Part shown: positions 18,600 to 30,327 of the stretch, piece by piece
How the letters are laid out: the number at the start of each line of letters is the position of its first letter
Position numbering within the stretch: the stretch's first letter is position 1
Assembly: GCF_910592395.1 (NCBI RefSeq)
Contig: NC_088311.1
Coordinates: forward strand, 13,954,501-14,018,500
Source of the DNA: Lineus longissimus
Taxonomy: Eukaryota > Nemertea > Pilidiophora > Heteronemertea > Lineidae
DNA length: 64,000 bases
Direction of reading: 5' to 3'
Notes under the pieces: model-generated
Databases searched by the model: none
The model's input: the letters and a program-made list of their open reading frames with translations, nothing else
What the model was told of the DNA's origin: nothing
Translations under genes and position numbers: made by a program

Positions 18600-19187
18600 C
18601 ACGTAAGTTGCGTCTGGGGAGTAGGGCCTCGGACAACTATTGTTATGCGACTAGTATACTACAAGAACCGAACAACGGAATGAATTGGAACTATCATCAG
18701 ATCTATATTTTGCCACTATACGTGCACAAAACCACAACATACATGTAATACATGCTACATTTGGCCTCGGAGCCAAACAAAGAACTTCGCAACCCACATG
18801 TGAAATGTTTTAGGAGCAAATCTCCCCAAAAGTATGATCAACCAGAAGAAAATGATGCCGTGCCAGTGATGCCCAGTGCTTAGAGAAGGGGATGAACCAT
18901 TGCCAAACGGAAGATGTATATTGTATAAGGTTGATTTTGAGGATTTAATACGGAATGATAAATAGGAAATCTGGTCTCTTGAGGGTCCACCTAACATACA
19001 AATCTCCCCCAGCAGGAGAGCTCAGAGATGAACTTTTAGTTAGTTCCCCTTCTCTCAGAGGACACCACTGACCAATACATGTATAACTTGACAGGGCTAC
19101 ACACGCAACATCGAGGATTAAAGCTCAGGATCAAGCGCGGGAAAGGTCCGTAATTTATTGACCCATATACCATCTTCGTGTCATAAC
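18600..19187. other. No gene recognised
   Basis: Low-complexity and unique DNA upstream of the integrase gene; no promoter assigned. Confidence 0.4.
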
Positions 19188-19981
19188 ATGCCTAATATGA
19201 GGGAACTTCTTGTACGGTTCTATTTCAATCTTGGACTGAACAATGGTGAAATTCTTGCTGCACTAGCAGGTAACCATGACATTACCATAAGCAAACGTAC
19301 GTTGCATCGTGTGTTACGTGTACTTGGACTGTACCGTAGGAAAAACAAGTCTGATTTGCGCGAGGTAGCAGCATACATCGAAGCATTGCTACAACAAGGC
19401 GGGGACATCCATGGATACAGGTGGATGCATCTACGATGTGTGCAGCGCGGTTATGTTGTTTCTCTGGAGGAAGTTCGGCTCCTTTTGGTGTACGATTACG
19501 CTCTAGCAGAAGGATGATTCGCAGGGAATACTTTTCACGAGGCCCAAATTTTGTATGGCATTTTGATTCATATGACAAGTTGAAACGGTACGGTCTTTGT
19601 ATCAATGTGTGTATAGATGGCTTCTCTCGAAACATAATTTGGCTGGAAGTTTATTCTACCAGCAGTGACCCACGAGTTATTGCCGGGTACTATATGGAAA
19701 CTGTTGAATCAAGACACGGTTGCCCAGTAAAGGCACGTGCTGACATGGGAACTGAAAATGGACACGTTGCACACATGCAAACATTCCTTGCAGGAGAGAA
19801 CAGTTTTTACTACGGTAAAAGTTGTCATAATCAGAGAATCGAATCATGGTGGGGTATCCTAAGACGCCAGAGTGCTGAGAATTGGATCCTAATGCTGCGA
19901 CAAATGAAAGAGGATGGATGTTTCTCTGGTGACTTTCTTGATACGTCGTTGGTTCAGTTCTGTTTCATGAATGTCTTACAG
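19188..19981 (+). pseudogene. IS3-like eukaryotic integrase (IS3EU-type candidate), exon 1
   Basis: Starts MPNMRELLVRFYFNLGLNNG with a helix-turn-helix (TISKRTLHRVLRVLGL), then GYRWMHLRCVQRGYVVS. Near 19490 the frame shifts and continues SSRRMIRREYFSRGPNFVWH. The catalytic triad is visible: Asp in WHFDSYDKL, Asp in RADMGTENG, Glu in NQRIESWWGIL. The exon ends ...FMNVLQ at a GTAAGT donor (19982), phase 0. This integrase core with HFDSYDKL and WWGILRR blocks is, from memory, that of the IS3EU group of eukaryotic transposons or domesticated relatives. One small indel near 19490 makes this copy look inactive unless it is a sequence error. Confidence 0.75.
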
Positions 19982-20711
19982 GTAAGTTGCACTTCATGAA
20001 CTCCAAGTCATCTTCATTGTTTGATTACTAGTATGCGAAACTAGGCGGCGTTTATCTGTTAGTACACTGGCCGGCAGATAAATGCCGCCAAAATGATCTG
20101 ACATCTTGCCTGGACCTCGGTCATCCACAGTTTTAGTATTCACAGTTATTCTAAACACAGGAAATGTATGCCAACACGTTGAGTTAAATCCCCCAAATCG
20201 AACCTAAATGAGGGGGAAACGGGGGGTACCTGTCCCGGCTTCCCGGTAAGAAAAATGCCCATCCCGCTTCAGAGGCTGAAGAACCCTTATTTCTAACAAG
20301 AGTGTATATATTCAACGTGGGAGCAACCCCTTTTCATCTGTTAATATCGATTGTGAAGGGGACCACTTTCAGACTATGTCGCAGTATAAGTTGGCCTACG
20401 AAATGCGGGTGCGCATGCATAGCCTATACTAGTTTTGGGACAACATGCGATATTACGATCATATACAAGGGCTGAAGAAAAAAAATGTCCAGTGTCACCC
20501 GAGGACTGTACTGCAGTCATACATTTGAGAAGGATGCAAAATCTTTAAAATCCTGATCCCGATAGGTTAATTGTGTAGAGAACGATTAGAGCAGGGCCTA
20601 GGCTCTGACCGTACCATCAGCAACACAATTCCGACATAGTCCGATGAAAAACGACTGAGAGGCTCAGCCAACAAAAAACTAATCAGCTGATAGATTTGCA
20701 TTTCCTTTCAG

Positions 20712-21038
20712 GACGAGTTAGACGAGGTCGTTCATTTGTGGAATACACACATTATCTCTCGGAAAAGGAACAATAATGCTCCAAGTGGAAGACCAGTTGT
20801 TATGTATTCTGTACCCCACTTATACAATGCCAGTGACCTCCTCATCCCGGTTGGAAATGCTAAAATCACGGTTTGTAAAAGTGAGTGCAGATTTCGAGGA
20901 CATTATCCGTGTGACAGAGACGTCTTTGACTTATGCGTCTTGTACATGGATATCAATGGTTGGCTTCCTCCAGTGAGTCGTTACGAAGCTGTCGATCTAT
21001 ATACTAATCTGAGGAATTGCATTCTGGCCGACCTCTAA
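20712..21038 (+). CDS. IS3-like integrase, exon 2
   Basis: Follows a 730-bp intron (GTAAGT at 19982, TTTCAG at 20706-20711). The frame joins LQ|DELDEVVHLWNTHII and continues to the stop at 21038, with SGRPVVMYSVPHLYNAS, a short Cys-containing stretch and DINGWLPPVSRYEAVDLY. The WNTHxI and PxGRPxxMYxxP blocks are the usual C-terminal part of this integrase family. An intron with perfect splice signals in a transposase-like gene is compatible with either a spliced element or a domesticated gene. The HECT-like gene at 24.7-26.8 kb faces it from the opposite strand. Confidence 0.75.
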   Translation, partial: DELDEVVHLWNTHIISRKRNNNAPSGRPVVMYSVPHLYNASDLLIPVGNAKITVCKSECRFRGHYPCDRDVFDLCVLYMDINGWLPPVSRYEAVDLYTNLRNCILADL

Positions 21039-21809
21039 GGAATACACCAAAGTCCCTGTTTTGTGCATCACTTGAAGTGAATTGTCTAAAATATGATCTG
21101 TGATGAATTTATGGTAAATTTCCTCCACCCTCTTCACTATCAAGCTGCCAGCATAGCCAGTAGCTTTCCTAGTTGCCTCAGTGCAGTGTTCAATACACAT
21201 GATTCGTTTTACATTACGTACATTGTTCAGTACGTTCTATGTACATTTTGCTATGCTTTGAGTGATTCAGATCTACGATCTTTGGAAGTTTGTTTACATA
21301 CATGTAAGTTTGGAACAAGATTTTGGATAGTAATCATTAATATCTTTTAAATTCGTGATCACGATTGATGTGAGTATGAATAATTGATTAGGGCAAGATT
21401 AACGGAGACAGTGTGGATAAACGAGGTACATGTATTTGGACCAGATTTGCAAGTTGTCACTGCATCAGTTTCTACCGGTTCAATTTGGCGATGTGCCAGT
21501 ATGAGTAGTGAGGATGTTGTGCAAATTTGTATCAAACCAGGCGCGGATCCAAGGGGGGGGGCACAGCCGGCCCATGCCCCCTCTATTTCTGAAAAAATCC
21601 TTGAAATTGACCATGAAATTATTAGTCGTGGTTCCACCTATCCCAAATTGGTCGGTTTTTGAAACCCGTGTCTAACCCGTGTTTGAAATAAGCCCACCTT
21701 GCGTTTACACCTATTTTCTCCATTTCATTAGCACTAAACCCGGTAAGAGAGGTCGCGCCTGCGGCTTCGCGGTACTTGATTTCAGAACAAGTACAACAAG
21801 TTACCAATG

Positions 21810-22082
21810 AATTCCAGGAAAAACAGCACAACCCTTGTCTATGAAAGGATTTGTACAAAGTGTGAACTTAGAAGTATTGGAAATGAGTTCAATTTCATTT
21901 TCAAATGCCCAGCGATTGAACATTTACGTCGAGAGTTTAAGGAAGCTAAGTATGCTAAGCACCCTGATGACCGAGGTTTGACTAGTTTATTCAATTCAAA
22001 GAAGAAGCATGAAATGATTTTGCTAGCCAAATTCATCTCAGCAGGATTAAAAGAGTATGCCCTCCTTCCTAATGTTATGTAA
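21810..22082 (+). pseudogene. LINE ORF2 3' tail
   Basis: Encodes ERICTKCELRSIGNEFNFIF, KCPAIEHLRREF and a short helical end with a stop at 22080. The C-x2-C-x(8)-E-x-x-F-x-x-x-C-P-x(3)-LR pattern is the typical C-terminus of several LINE reverse transcriptase ORFs. No RT domain lies upstream; it is a short 3' fragment. Confidence 0.65.
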
Positions 22083-22800
22083 CTAATTGTTGGTATCTTT
22101 AATACCATGTCATTGTTGTTTGTTAGAAATGTTACTTATTTTTGTAAGTGAATTTTATATCCTTATAATCAAACCCTGTATGTACTGTCAACGACAATTA
22201 GAATGTAAATTATATCTTATCTAATTCGTAGGTTCTCCTGTGTTTTTTTATGTATGCAATCAGCAAGCCGAGCTTATTGCGGTTCCACCAATCTGAAAGG
22301 CGGGTCTATTTTAGCCCCGGCAAGCTTGACGGGTCTAATGGACACGGGGTTTTCAAACACGGGTTTATTAGACACGGCAATAAATATGTGTACGCACAAG
22401 AACCCCGGGTTTTTGGTGGATTATTGACTATTGACTTCACGACTATTGACTTCAAAAGGATTTCTTTGCAATTGACCAGGAAATTTCAATACGAAGTACA
22501 TGTATCATGTGTGCCCCCTCTTTTCTCAGAGCATGGATCCGCCCCTGCAAACCGTCATAATTCAAATGGGATTTACCTACAAGGTGTCATACATGTGTCC
22601 TGTGATTGTTTATCAGTCTATGTAACCTCATGATATATGAGGGAACGATGGTCCTTTTGTAGAGACTGTTGTCACGTGTTGATTATAAATCTACCAGCAA
22701 ATTAGACGACTGTCAAAATTAATCATTGAATTTATTTGAATAAACAAATCGTTTTTGAATTACATCTTGGAGTAATAACCTAAGACATCGTTATGTTTAA
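22083..22800. other. Decayed repeats, no gene
   Basis: Contains segments with repeated ACACGGGTTTATTAGACACGG-like wording that resemble 21660-21700 in reverse; no element could be delimited. Confidence 0.35.
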
Positions 22801-22802
22801 GG

Positions 22803-22970
22803 AATTGAACCCGAGGCGGAGGACCTTGGTTGAGTTACCAAGACACTCTCGGGTGGAGCTAAAATTTCGTCCAAACCCTCGCCTATCGGCTCGGGTTTGG
22901 ACTGTATTTTAGCTCCACCCTCGAGTGTCTTGGTAACTCAACAAAGGTCCGAAGCCGAGGGTTCAATTTC
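22803..22970. repeat. 168-bp near-perfect palindrome
   Basis: ATTGAACCCGAGGC...TTAGCTCCACC structure: outer arms contain GAACCC, GGACCTT, GAGTTACCAAGACAC and GAGCTAAAAT, mirrored on the right. An inner stem GTCCAAACCC/GGGTTTGGAC closes around TCGCCTATCGGCTC. Could extrude as a cruciform; probably a foldback MITE. Confidence 0.88.
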
Positions 22971-23589
22971 TATTCTAAAATACCTCAAACTTAAAAAGAT
23001 AGGCCACGAAAATAACTTGAATATGTGCGAATTTGGCAAATTCCATCCATCGCCGGCCCGGCCGGAGCGCCGGTAGCGCCGTTGTTTACATTATGTTACG
23101 GCAACGTTACAGAAAATGAGACATGTACATTTTGTACAGCGCGCATAGGAAGTCCGCATCGGCTCGCTCAAGTGATGCTAAAATCCGCGCAAATGGGCTA
23201 TTTGGAGCGTTTTTCTCGGCAAATATGTGTAGTGCTCATTAAAAAACTTAGTGTGGTTGATGCTTCCTTGGCTGATTTGTGTTTGAAGCAGTGTTTTGAG
23301 AGCCTCAAACTTCTGAAGTGAGCTGAAATTCCATTGACGTGACGTGTGCATGGTTTCCACATTTTAGTGCAACCCGAGGGAACTTTGGTAGAGCATCTTG
23401 GTTGCGTGTCCAAAACACTCCGCTCTCAGAACGAGGCTTATGCATTTTCCATTTAAAAGTTGACTTTACGGTACCAAGGTATTTTAGAATATTGCACAAT
23501 ATTGCACACACAGAGATGTGATAAGATATTATCAACTGGCCGCGGATTATACTAGAATTATACAATGTACTGGCCTACCCCATCTTAAT

Positions 23590-24530
23590 GCACATGTCGA
23601 TTATCTGCCCGCCGAATTCTACAACATTTCAAATAATACCAATAATGGTAGTATCAAATATACGCAACAAGTCGACTACACATACCCACTGATTTCGAAA
23701 AGCTCAAATCAAAACACTCATCATCACCTTTCCAGTAAAAACCGAACAAAAACAGAAAAACGGAATTTAAAGTCGACTACCTGCCGATTTGGACAACTTT
23801 TTATAATATACCATTATAGAGAAAATGCTTACAAAAAATAAAAAGTCGACATCATCAAAAACGCACATCATTATCATTCCAGTAAAAACTTTACAAAACA
23901 GAATGATAAATGAATAGTCGACTATTTACCTGTCGATTTGGACAACTTCGCTATATGCACTATTGTACGGTTAATATGCATACATCATTAACTTGACGTA
24001 CATTAGAAAAATGTTTGACACAAAATAACAAGTCTTCTACCCGCCGATTTCAACAACATCAAAAACGCACATCACTGATATTTCAGTAACCTTACAATGT
24101 ACATAAAACTAACGAAAGAGGATGATAAAATTAATAACTACCCATCGAATTCGACAACTTCGTATTATGCACACAACACGATTATTGTGAAAATGCTTAC
24201 AAAAATAACAAATCGTCTACCCGCCGATTTCAACATCATCAAAAACACACATCATTACTTTTCCAGTAAAAAAAAAACTAACAACTAACTTAAACAGAAT
24301 GATGAAATTAATGACTACCGGTGTAACATCTGTGGTTGTTCCCCATGTGTCAGTGTTTCCAAACAATAGGCAGCTAGAGAGACCACGACTTTTCAATAGG
24401 GGGGATACACAGAAAAACTTGTCAATCTATTTTTGAGCGTTCCCAAACAATGAGGGGAAACACTCAAAAACAGAAACACTCAAAAACATCACACCGGTCG
24501 ATTTCGAAAACTTCGTATTAGGCACACACA
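23590..24530 (+). repeat. Degenerate array built on CTACCCGCCGATTTC
   Basis: Seven or more diverged copies of CTACCYGCCGATTTSRACAA stand near 23600, 23780, 23920, 24035, 24140, 24215 and 24490. They are often followed by CTTCGTATTATGCAC, AAAATGCTTACAAAAA or TTTCCAGTAAAAA blocks. Spacing varies from 75 to 275 bp. The array lies just behind the 3' end of the HECT-like gene. No coding content. Confidence 0.7.
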
Positions 24531-24740
24531 TCATTGACAGTAAAAAAGTCAGCTTACACAAAACAAATAATATCGTCATAATCTCAATGCACGCGTCATT
24601 ACCAATTCAGGGAACCACATCTCCAGAAGAAAGTTATGACAAGGAATGATAAAATGTCTAAAAACACTACCGATCGCAAAAAATAGGGGGCATGAGATTA
24701 GCGTTCTTGCGACAGTTTAGAGCAAGTTTGGTAGAATCGG

Positions 24741-25680
24741 CTATACAAAGTCCATTACCCACACGTTGCTATTCAGCATCTCCAAAAATTCATTACGGAA
24801 TTCTGGATAGCTATTGTAGTCAACGGGGAGTTCAAGAAGACCAGAACAGGTATGTGCAACGGGGCGGCGGGCGAGCCCAGCTAAGACAGAAAATGATACC
24901 TCTATTTTCTCGGTACAAATGATATCGGATCCAGTAACAAACCTTAGGAATTGGCGCAAATGCTCGTCCCCCATATCTTTCACCAGTTTCGTCAGGAACT
25001 TTGATACATCCCTTTGAGCATTTGTCATATTCTCCGGGAATGATATAAGTTTATTAACTTTTTTTGCGGTTGGCCTTGCTCTCTGGTAGATATCATCAAT
25101 CTTACATATTCTCAGATTTCCCCTTATTTCTTCACGCCAACAATCGATGACGAACATTGGTTCTTGAAGAAGTTCTTTCTCCGCTAGTTCCATCATGGTT
25201 GACCGAAGGTTCTTTTCACTTGGTACTCTCCGGACTTTGTGATCATCATATATCTCAACGAGATCATCGGTATCAACTGACTCGAAGTTCGCTAGTGCTT
25301 TTTCGACACTTTCCCTTTCAGATGATGGCAGGAACCTTAGGTAGTCGTTCAACAGGCTCTCTTCTTCCTCAGGTTTTAGCGACTGCGAAGGCACCTGCTT
25401 CATAAATGTGGATGCTAGCTGAATCGGAAAGTACCCAACGGCTTCATATCCCACCATCAAGATCCTGGCGATAGCCTTCCACTTGGAATGATCAAAATCA
25501 TGGCGCAAAAAGGGTACCTTGCAGCTAGTGCCCATGGTGCATGTTTTATAAAACTCTTCCCAGAATTCTGATACTGTGTCTCGTAAGACCCCGCTCATGT
25601 CAGCCGCAGCTTCGATATCACCATTAGGCAACAGTCGCCTTACATAAAGTTCCTCCCCTTTACCCAGGTCCGGAACTTTT
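24741..25680 (-). pseudogene. HECT-like ubiquitin ligase C-terminal part
   Basis: Minus-strand coding of about 300 residues, with LYVRRLLPNGDIEAAADMSG, a helical middle (YEAVGYFPIQLASTFM, LLNDYLRFLPSSERESVEKA) and a C-terminal HECT-like lobe: QFLRFVTGSDII, then RRPVAHTCSGLLELPVDYNS and YPEFRNEFLEML. The Cys in AHTC matches the catalytic Cys of HECT ligases, which accepts ubiquitin as a thioester. The pattern resembles the large invertebrate and fish set of 'G2/M phase-specific E3 ligase-like' proteins. It continues the segment at 25660-26526 but in another frame: an extra base in the T4 run at 25677-25680 (A4 in the coding sense) accounts for the shift. Confidence 0.75.
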
Positions 25681-26526
25681 GACGAATGCTTCTACGAGGT
25701 CTTCCAAGGTAAAGCCTCGTCTGATCAACAACTGGTCAGCACGTGTCGGGCTGAAAATCGGAACCTCAGGTCGTGGGTGTATATCAGGCACATGTAATAA
25801 ATCTGGAAGGAAGTCTGGCATGTCTGGCGATGTTATTGTAGATGGCAATGTGGTGACGAATGAAGCCCTGGGTACAGCGCTACTGGTTGTAATTGGCTGG
25901 TAGGGCACTGTGACACTGTCGTCAACTGAATATTCGAAAGACCCCAGTGGACTGACTGAACCTAGCGCTGAGCCCAGTGCAGCTGAAGCCTTGGGTACAG
26001 CACTACTGGTCGGGGTGCTATGCAGAGAGGCGAGTGGTAAAGTGACTGAAAAGGTATCGTCAATATCACCGAATGGGCCAAACTGAACCTCTATATCTTG
26101 CTCATCGTTAGGTATAACTACATTAGCTGCCACATTTGGCGGGTACTCTAACAGATCACATTTTCTGACGGAGTCACTAGATTTTTCATCCTTCATTTTC
26201 TTAGACTTATCTACAATATGACAAGTAGCAAGGTAAAATCGCATCATTGGTAATTTAGTTTTTTCATACAACTGTCCAACGGTGTCGGAGGAGTCCAATT
26301 CATTTTCCTTGAAGTCCATCATGGAAAACTGATATTCTTCTTCCCCTCCTTGCGCCGATTTACCTCCCGGAAAGAAAAGGGCTTTGGCAATGCTGAGAAG
26401 GTCAGCAGACGTCATACATTTGTCTACACGGACCTTTCTCGTTCCGCCACCGCATCTGGAGCGTACCTGCTTTAGGATACCTGCATCAGATACTCGATTC
26501 AGCCAACCAATCTCAACAAACCGCAT
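25660..26526 (-). pseudogene. HECT-like protein, N-terminal and linker part
   Basis: Begins MRFVEIGWLNRVSDAGILKQ and continues VRSRCGGGTRKVRVDK, a FFPGGKSAQGG block, and DTVGQLYEKTKLPMMRFYLA. These are blocks common to the same HECT-like family between the SAM-like N-terminus and the ligase lobe. A Ser/Pro/Val-rich linker of about 130 residues follows, then RADQLLIRRGFTLEDLVEAF before the frame ends early at 25660. The next segment (25680 down to 24741) follows in a frame shifted by one base. There is no acceptor AG directly before the VEIGW block, so whether the ATG at 26526 is a true start or an internal exon is undecided. Confidence 0.7.
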
Positions 26527-26589
26527 GTTTGTTTTTTTGCATTAGAATTGCCACATGTATGCATGGATGACAGTTTTACCCTGGTTGTT

Positions 26590-26775
26590 TTTTCGCCAGC
26601 TTGGTCGTCCGCTTCCATATCGGCGTCATCATGACCTCTCTTTAATTTCAGCTTTTTCCTTAGTCCTGGCTATCAGTCGACAACAGTAGTTGGTCACCGC
26701 TAAACGATCACCGTAGAATTCGACGTACTCCTTCAGGTCCGCATCTGTCATCAGTAAAATGACTTGATGATCAAT
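26590..26775 (-). pseudogene. SAM-like exon of the HECT-like gene
   Basis: After a TTTCAG acceptor the minus strand reads IDHQVILLMTDADLKEYVEF YGDRLAV in blocks typical of a SAM-type helical domain that precedes the GGGTRK block in this family. The frame then breaks in the A5 run (T5 at 26653-26657). One base less would continue into KRGHDDADMEADDQAGEK. With the shift at 25677-25680 this is the second single-base excess in a homopolymer in the same gene. Confidence 0.6.
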
Positions 26776-26779
26776 CTGA

Positions 26780-27117
26780 AATGTCAAAAATACTTAAACC
26801 ATTGATTTTATCTGGGACAGGTTGAACGCTTTACTGTACCTGTGCGAGAAGGTGTTGTAGCGAGCAAATAAAATTTATATATGCAAATTATGCATTGTAG
26901 ACCGCGTCATATTTCCCGTTTGGTGCAATCGGCTAAGGGGTCATTCACAACTTTCTAAATGTTCACAAGACTCACATCTTTGAATAGTACGCTGGAGAGG
27001 AGAGTAAGGGCTGTGACGTGTCTTGAACTGACTTCAAATATTAGTGAGGTTAAGATCATAACGGGAACGACAACGTTAACGGGAATGACGCCACAAACTC
27101 ATTGAAATGCATCATAA
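26780..27117. other. No gene recognised
   Basis: AT-rich DNA between the HECT-like gene and the TTAA-flanked element. Earlier 5' exons of the HECT-like gene may lie here but were not found. Confidence 0.35.
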
Positions 27118-28442
27118 TTAAAGGGGCACAGTATTAGATTCAAAATGGCGCTTAATACCAGTTAGCCGCAATGTAAAATGTACACGAATGACGTCATGAC
27201 GTCGCGTAACGAGCCATGCTGCAAAGGTATCTTGTGTAGATCTACAACTTGCCCAAAAACTACCTGTCAATATTTTCAACTAAAATTTCTCGGACCGGAC
27301 ACTCATAGGAGTAATATCTGCATATACGGTTTAAAGGTCAAATATCACAAAAATACAAGTTAGGTTTAAATGAAAGATATTCATGTCAAAATAACGCTCC
27401 AATAGATCATTTTTTGAAATTCGGTTCCATTGTTGAAAATAAGCGATTTTTATGTGATCAGGTACTAAGTATTGCGCAATTGTGAGGTAGTGACAGAAAT
27501 CGGGGGATTTATTAATTAGGGGGCATTAAAAATTCGCAATTTGGGAAATCTTGCAGATTTGGTAAATCTTGCGAAATCGTAGCGACCAGGGTTGCGCCAC
27601 TTCGCTAGTAATGAGAATAAATTAATCTCGGATGACCGATTTGTTCTGCCCGTATTTTTATCAAGTTTCTCCTTCCTAATTCCAGACCTGTCGAAACCAG
27701 TGTAACACAATCACCCTCTCCTGAGCTTCGTGAATGTTCGGTAGTTTCCGGAGATTTGGAGACTGATGACGTCATCTGTTATTTTGTGAAATCACAACGA
27801 CACTTGTCCACACATCGTTGTTCGCGGCAAATTCGGACACCCATATTCGTTGCTATATCTGTACGATATACTCCAATCTTAAAACAGTCACAGTGTTGCG
27901 TCATTTCCATTGAGAAACCCCACAATACATGTACTATTTCAACCGCGGGTATGATGACGGATTTATCTGTTATGGGAAGATTCTAACAGTTCTCTTGAAA
28001 GCTAGAGCCTCCAAGGCATCGGTAAGTATTTCAGATGACATATCCGTTCAAAGTTTACAAATTTACATTCCAATTACATTTCATTTGACCTGAATGCGAC
28101 AGAAACATCTCCAATTCTAGGCAAATTCCAGTGTGATTCCAAATGCAAAATTAACAGATGACGTCACTTCCGTTGCACCTGGTGGCTAATAAAAGAACTA
28201 TTTTCTCAAGTCATGTTCGGAAACATGGCGGACGCCGGTCCAAATTTGGGGGTTTAAAAGTGATTTTACCGAAAATCGTAAGGTTATATCGGGAAATTCG
28301 ATACTTTTCTTCAATTTCTCAACAATTACGATTAGGCCTAACTAGTATTTTTGTGATATTTGACCTTTAGGTTCCAATGAAAGTGATTGGAGAACGTTTA
28401 AGATCGTCAGATCTGCAACAAACCATACTGTGCCTCTTTAAG
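27118..28442. mobile_element. TTAA-flanked foldback element (Kolobok/piggyBac-like), 1317 bp
   Basis: The element at 27122-28438 begins AGGGGCACAGTAT and ends ATACTGTGCCTCT. TTAA at 27118-27121 and 28439-28442 forms the target duplication. Inverted similarity extends inwards: AGGTCAAATATCACAAAAATAC near 27336 is mirrored near 28350. No transposase ORF is present. A TTAA target is used by piggyBac and Kolobok; an AGG start favours Kolobok. Confidence 0.8.
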
Positions 28443-29654
28443 CCGGTGACAATTGGGTGAAACGTCATTCGAGTGTAGGTTTGGCCTTCTCGTTCAATAT
28501 GGCACCGTCAATGCAATTCTTGCTCTAATCCTCACGTAGCAGAACAATCTGGTTTACATGTATGATACAATATCATTAAGAAAATCAAAGTTGTACTCTA
28601 GGGGTTTTCAAAAAGTGCACTCTTGAGAAAACTGAAATGTTGTAAATTGTCAAGGACCCGTAATTACAATATTGGTCAGACCCTCAGCTTGAATGAATAC
28701 CAATCTAATGGTGTTGTCCATTTTCTGGTCTATCAGACAATCGCCTCGCGTCAAGTCTCCATGAAACGCGTCACGCTGAAAGCGAGAATCCTCCTGACCT
28801 GTTATTCATGATAAGAATGAGACGATCGCTTCTTACCTTATCTTCCCTAAATTTGACCACCACATTCTGCAGGCCCCGCCCATTTAGGAACTCTTCCAGT
28901 GCATCCATATCTAAAAGTATTAATTCGGTCAAAATTATTTTCGCTAAGCGCCTAGTTTCGGTTAGCGACCAGCAGTCAGGTCATGGAATAGGTTTTAGTG
29001 AGGGCAAGGCCAATTTGCAACTTTTTCTTCAGTGGGGCACTTTTCTAATACATTTAGAATAGAAAAACTGGCCTTGAACAAAGCAAAGGGAATTTGAGGA
29101 GTAGGGCACCAATGCAAGTTGGTGGGCATCAAAGGCCACTGGCCTCATGGCCTTCGTTTATTTCATGCCCTGTGACTACATGTACATCCAACTGCATGTA
29201 AGGGAAGGAAAAACGAAAAGCGACTCAGTATTTGATCCAAAATCGTGAGCCAAGGGGGTATAACCTGTGGGCTTATGATGAGATGCGAAATAAACCAGTG
29301 GCGAAATGACAACAGGATATTTTTTTTGTCCGATTCCGGTCGGACCGATTCCGTGCCGGCCGCGAGAAAAAAGGACATGGTCACTCCGATTCCATGCAGG
29401 CCGCGAGAAAAATTTGTACTGAAAGATTCCGGGCTCTTTTTTTGCACTATTGAGAACTGATTAATGGACTAGATGGAAAGGGTGATAAATAAATTTTTAA
29501 TGGGGCTTTACACTGACCTCAAACCTTTGGATTTGGCTTTGGAGCACGGAACTTGCCATGTAAGGAGGGCCCCTTTCAGTTGCCCCTGGCTCATAACCCA
29601 CCCAAAATCCTTGTCTAATGCCTTAATATGTCTGTGTCATGCTATGCATCTCGG
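28443..29654. other. No gene recognised
   Basis: Short unrelated frames. A duplicated CCGATTCC...GGCCGCGAGAAAAA block lies near 29330-29415. Confidence 0.4.
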
Positions 29655-29838
29655 GCCGGTGTGACAGTGGATATAGTCACCCTGGAGCCATAGTCCGGGT
29701 AGCATTGTATATGACGGATTAAGCCGCACGATCTATTATACCAGTATCATACCACTAACCCTAACCAAACCTTTGACAATGCGGGCCTATTGTCACCCGG
29801 ACTATCAACACTAGGACTACTATCCCTGTCGCACCTGC
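29655..29838. mobile_element. MITE A of the CCGGTGTGACA family
   Basis: Starts GCCGGTGTGACAGTGGATA and ends ...CTGTCGCACCTGC. The two ends of the 184-bp element are inverted repeats of about 45 bp with mismatches. Inverted copy at 30328-30499. Confidence 0.75.
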
Positions 29839-30327
29839 TCCACATGCTTTTGTTGTGATGGACTTAAAAATGTTACAGCTAAACATTTGTACTGAGAGGG
29901 GTTTTTGAAGGCTAAATGGCTGGCGTTCGCGGGGGGGGGGGGCTGGGGGAGGGGGTTGGGTAGGGCTGTTAGGATGTTCTTTTGGGATGTTCTTTGACTG
30001 CATTCGTGAAAATCACTTGCACTTTTTGCATTGAGTTGGCCAAGGCAAAAACTTAGACTGAGAGATTGTTATGAGACTGAGAGGATGGGACCAGGGGGGG
30101 GGGGGGGGGCTAAGGTCTTGCACTGTGCACAGAGTTGAAGGGGAGGGCCCTGGCACAAGGTTGTACAAATAGTCTTGTTCAATGCACCTTTTCTTGTAAG
30201 CGCACAATGCACAATACTGTAAAATGTACAAGAGTACGATAAATAAACTATATATATATATAAATATCTTGTCATAGGCCTACTAAATTGGGGCCACGGC
30301 AGTGGCGGCATGCAGTGAGGGACCTAG

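Noticed and set aside
18184-18683. Long repetitive proteins on both strands (RNNEKRS-type and SRYYEIF-type repeats)
   Set aside because: They are translations of a 21-bp minisatellite, open in several frames because the period is a multiple of three.
27183-27200. Host promoter with CRE (TGACGTCA)
   Set aside because: The motif lies in the inverted arms of the TTAA-flanked element and is mirrored near 28158, so it belongs to the element.
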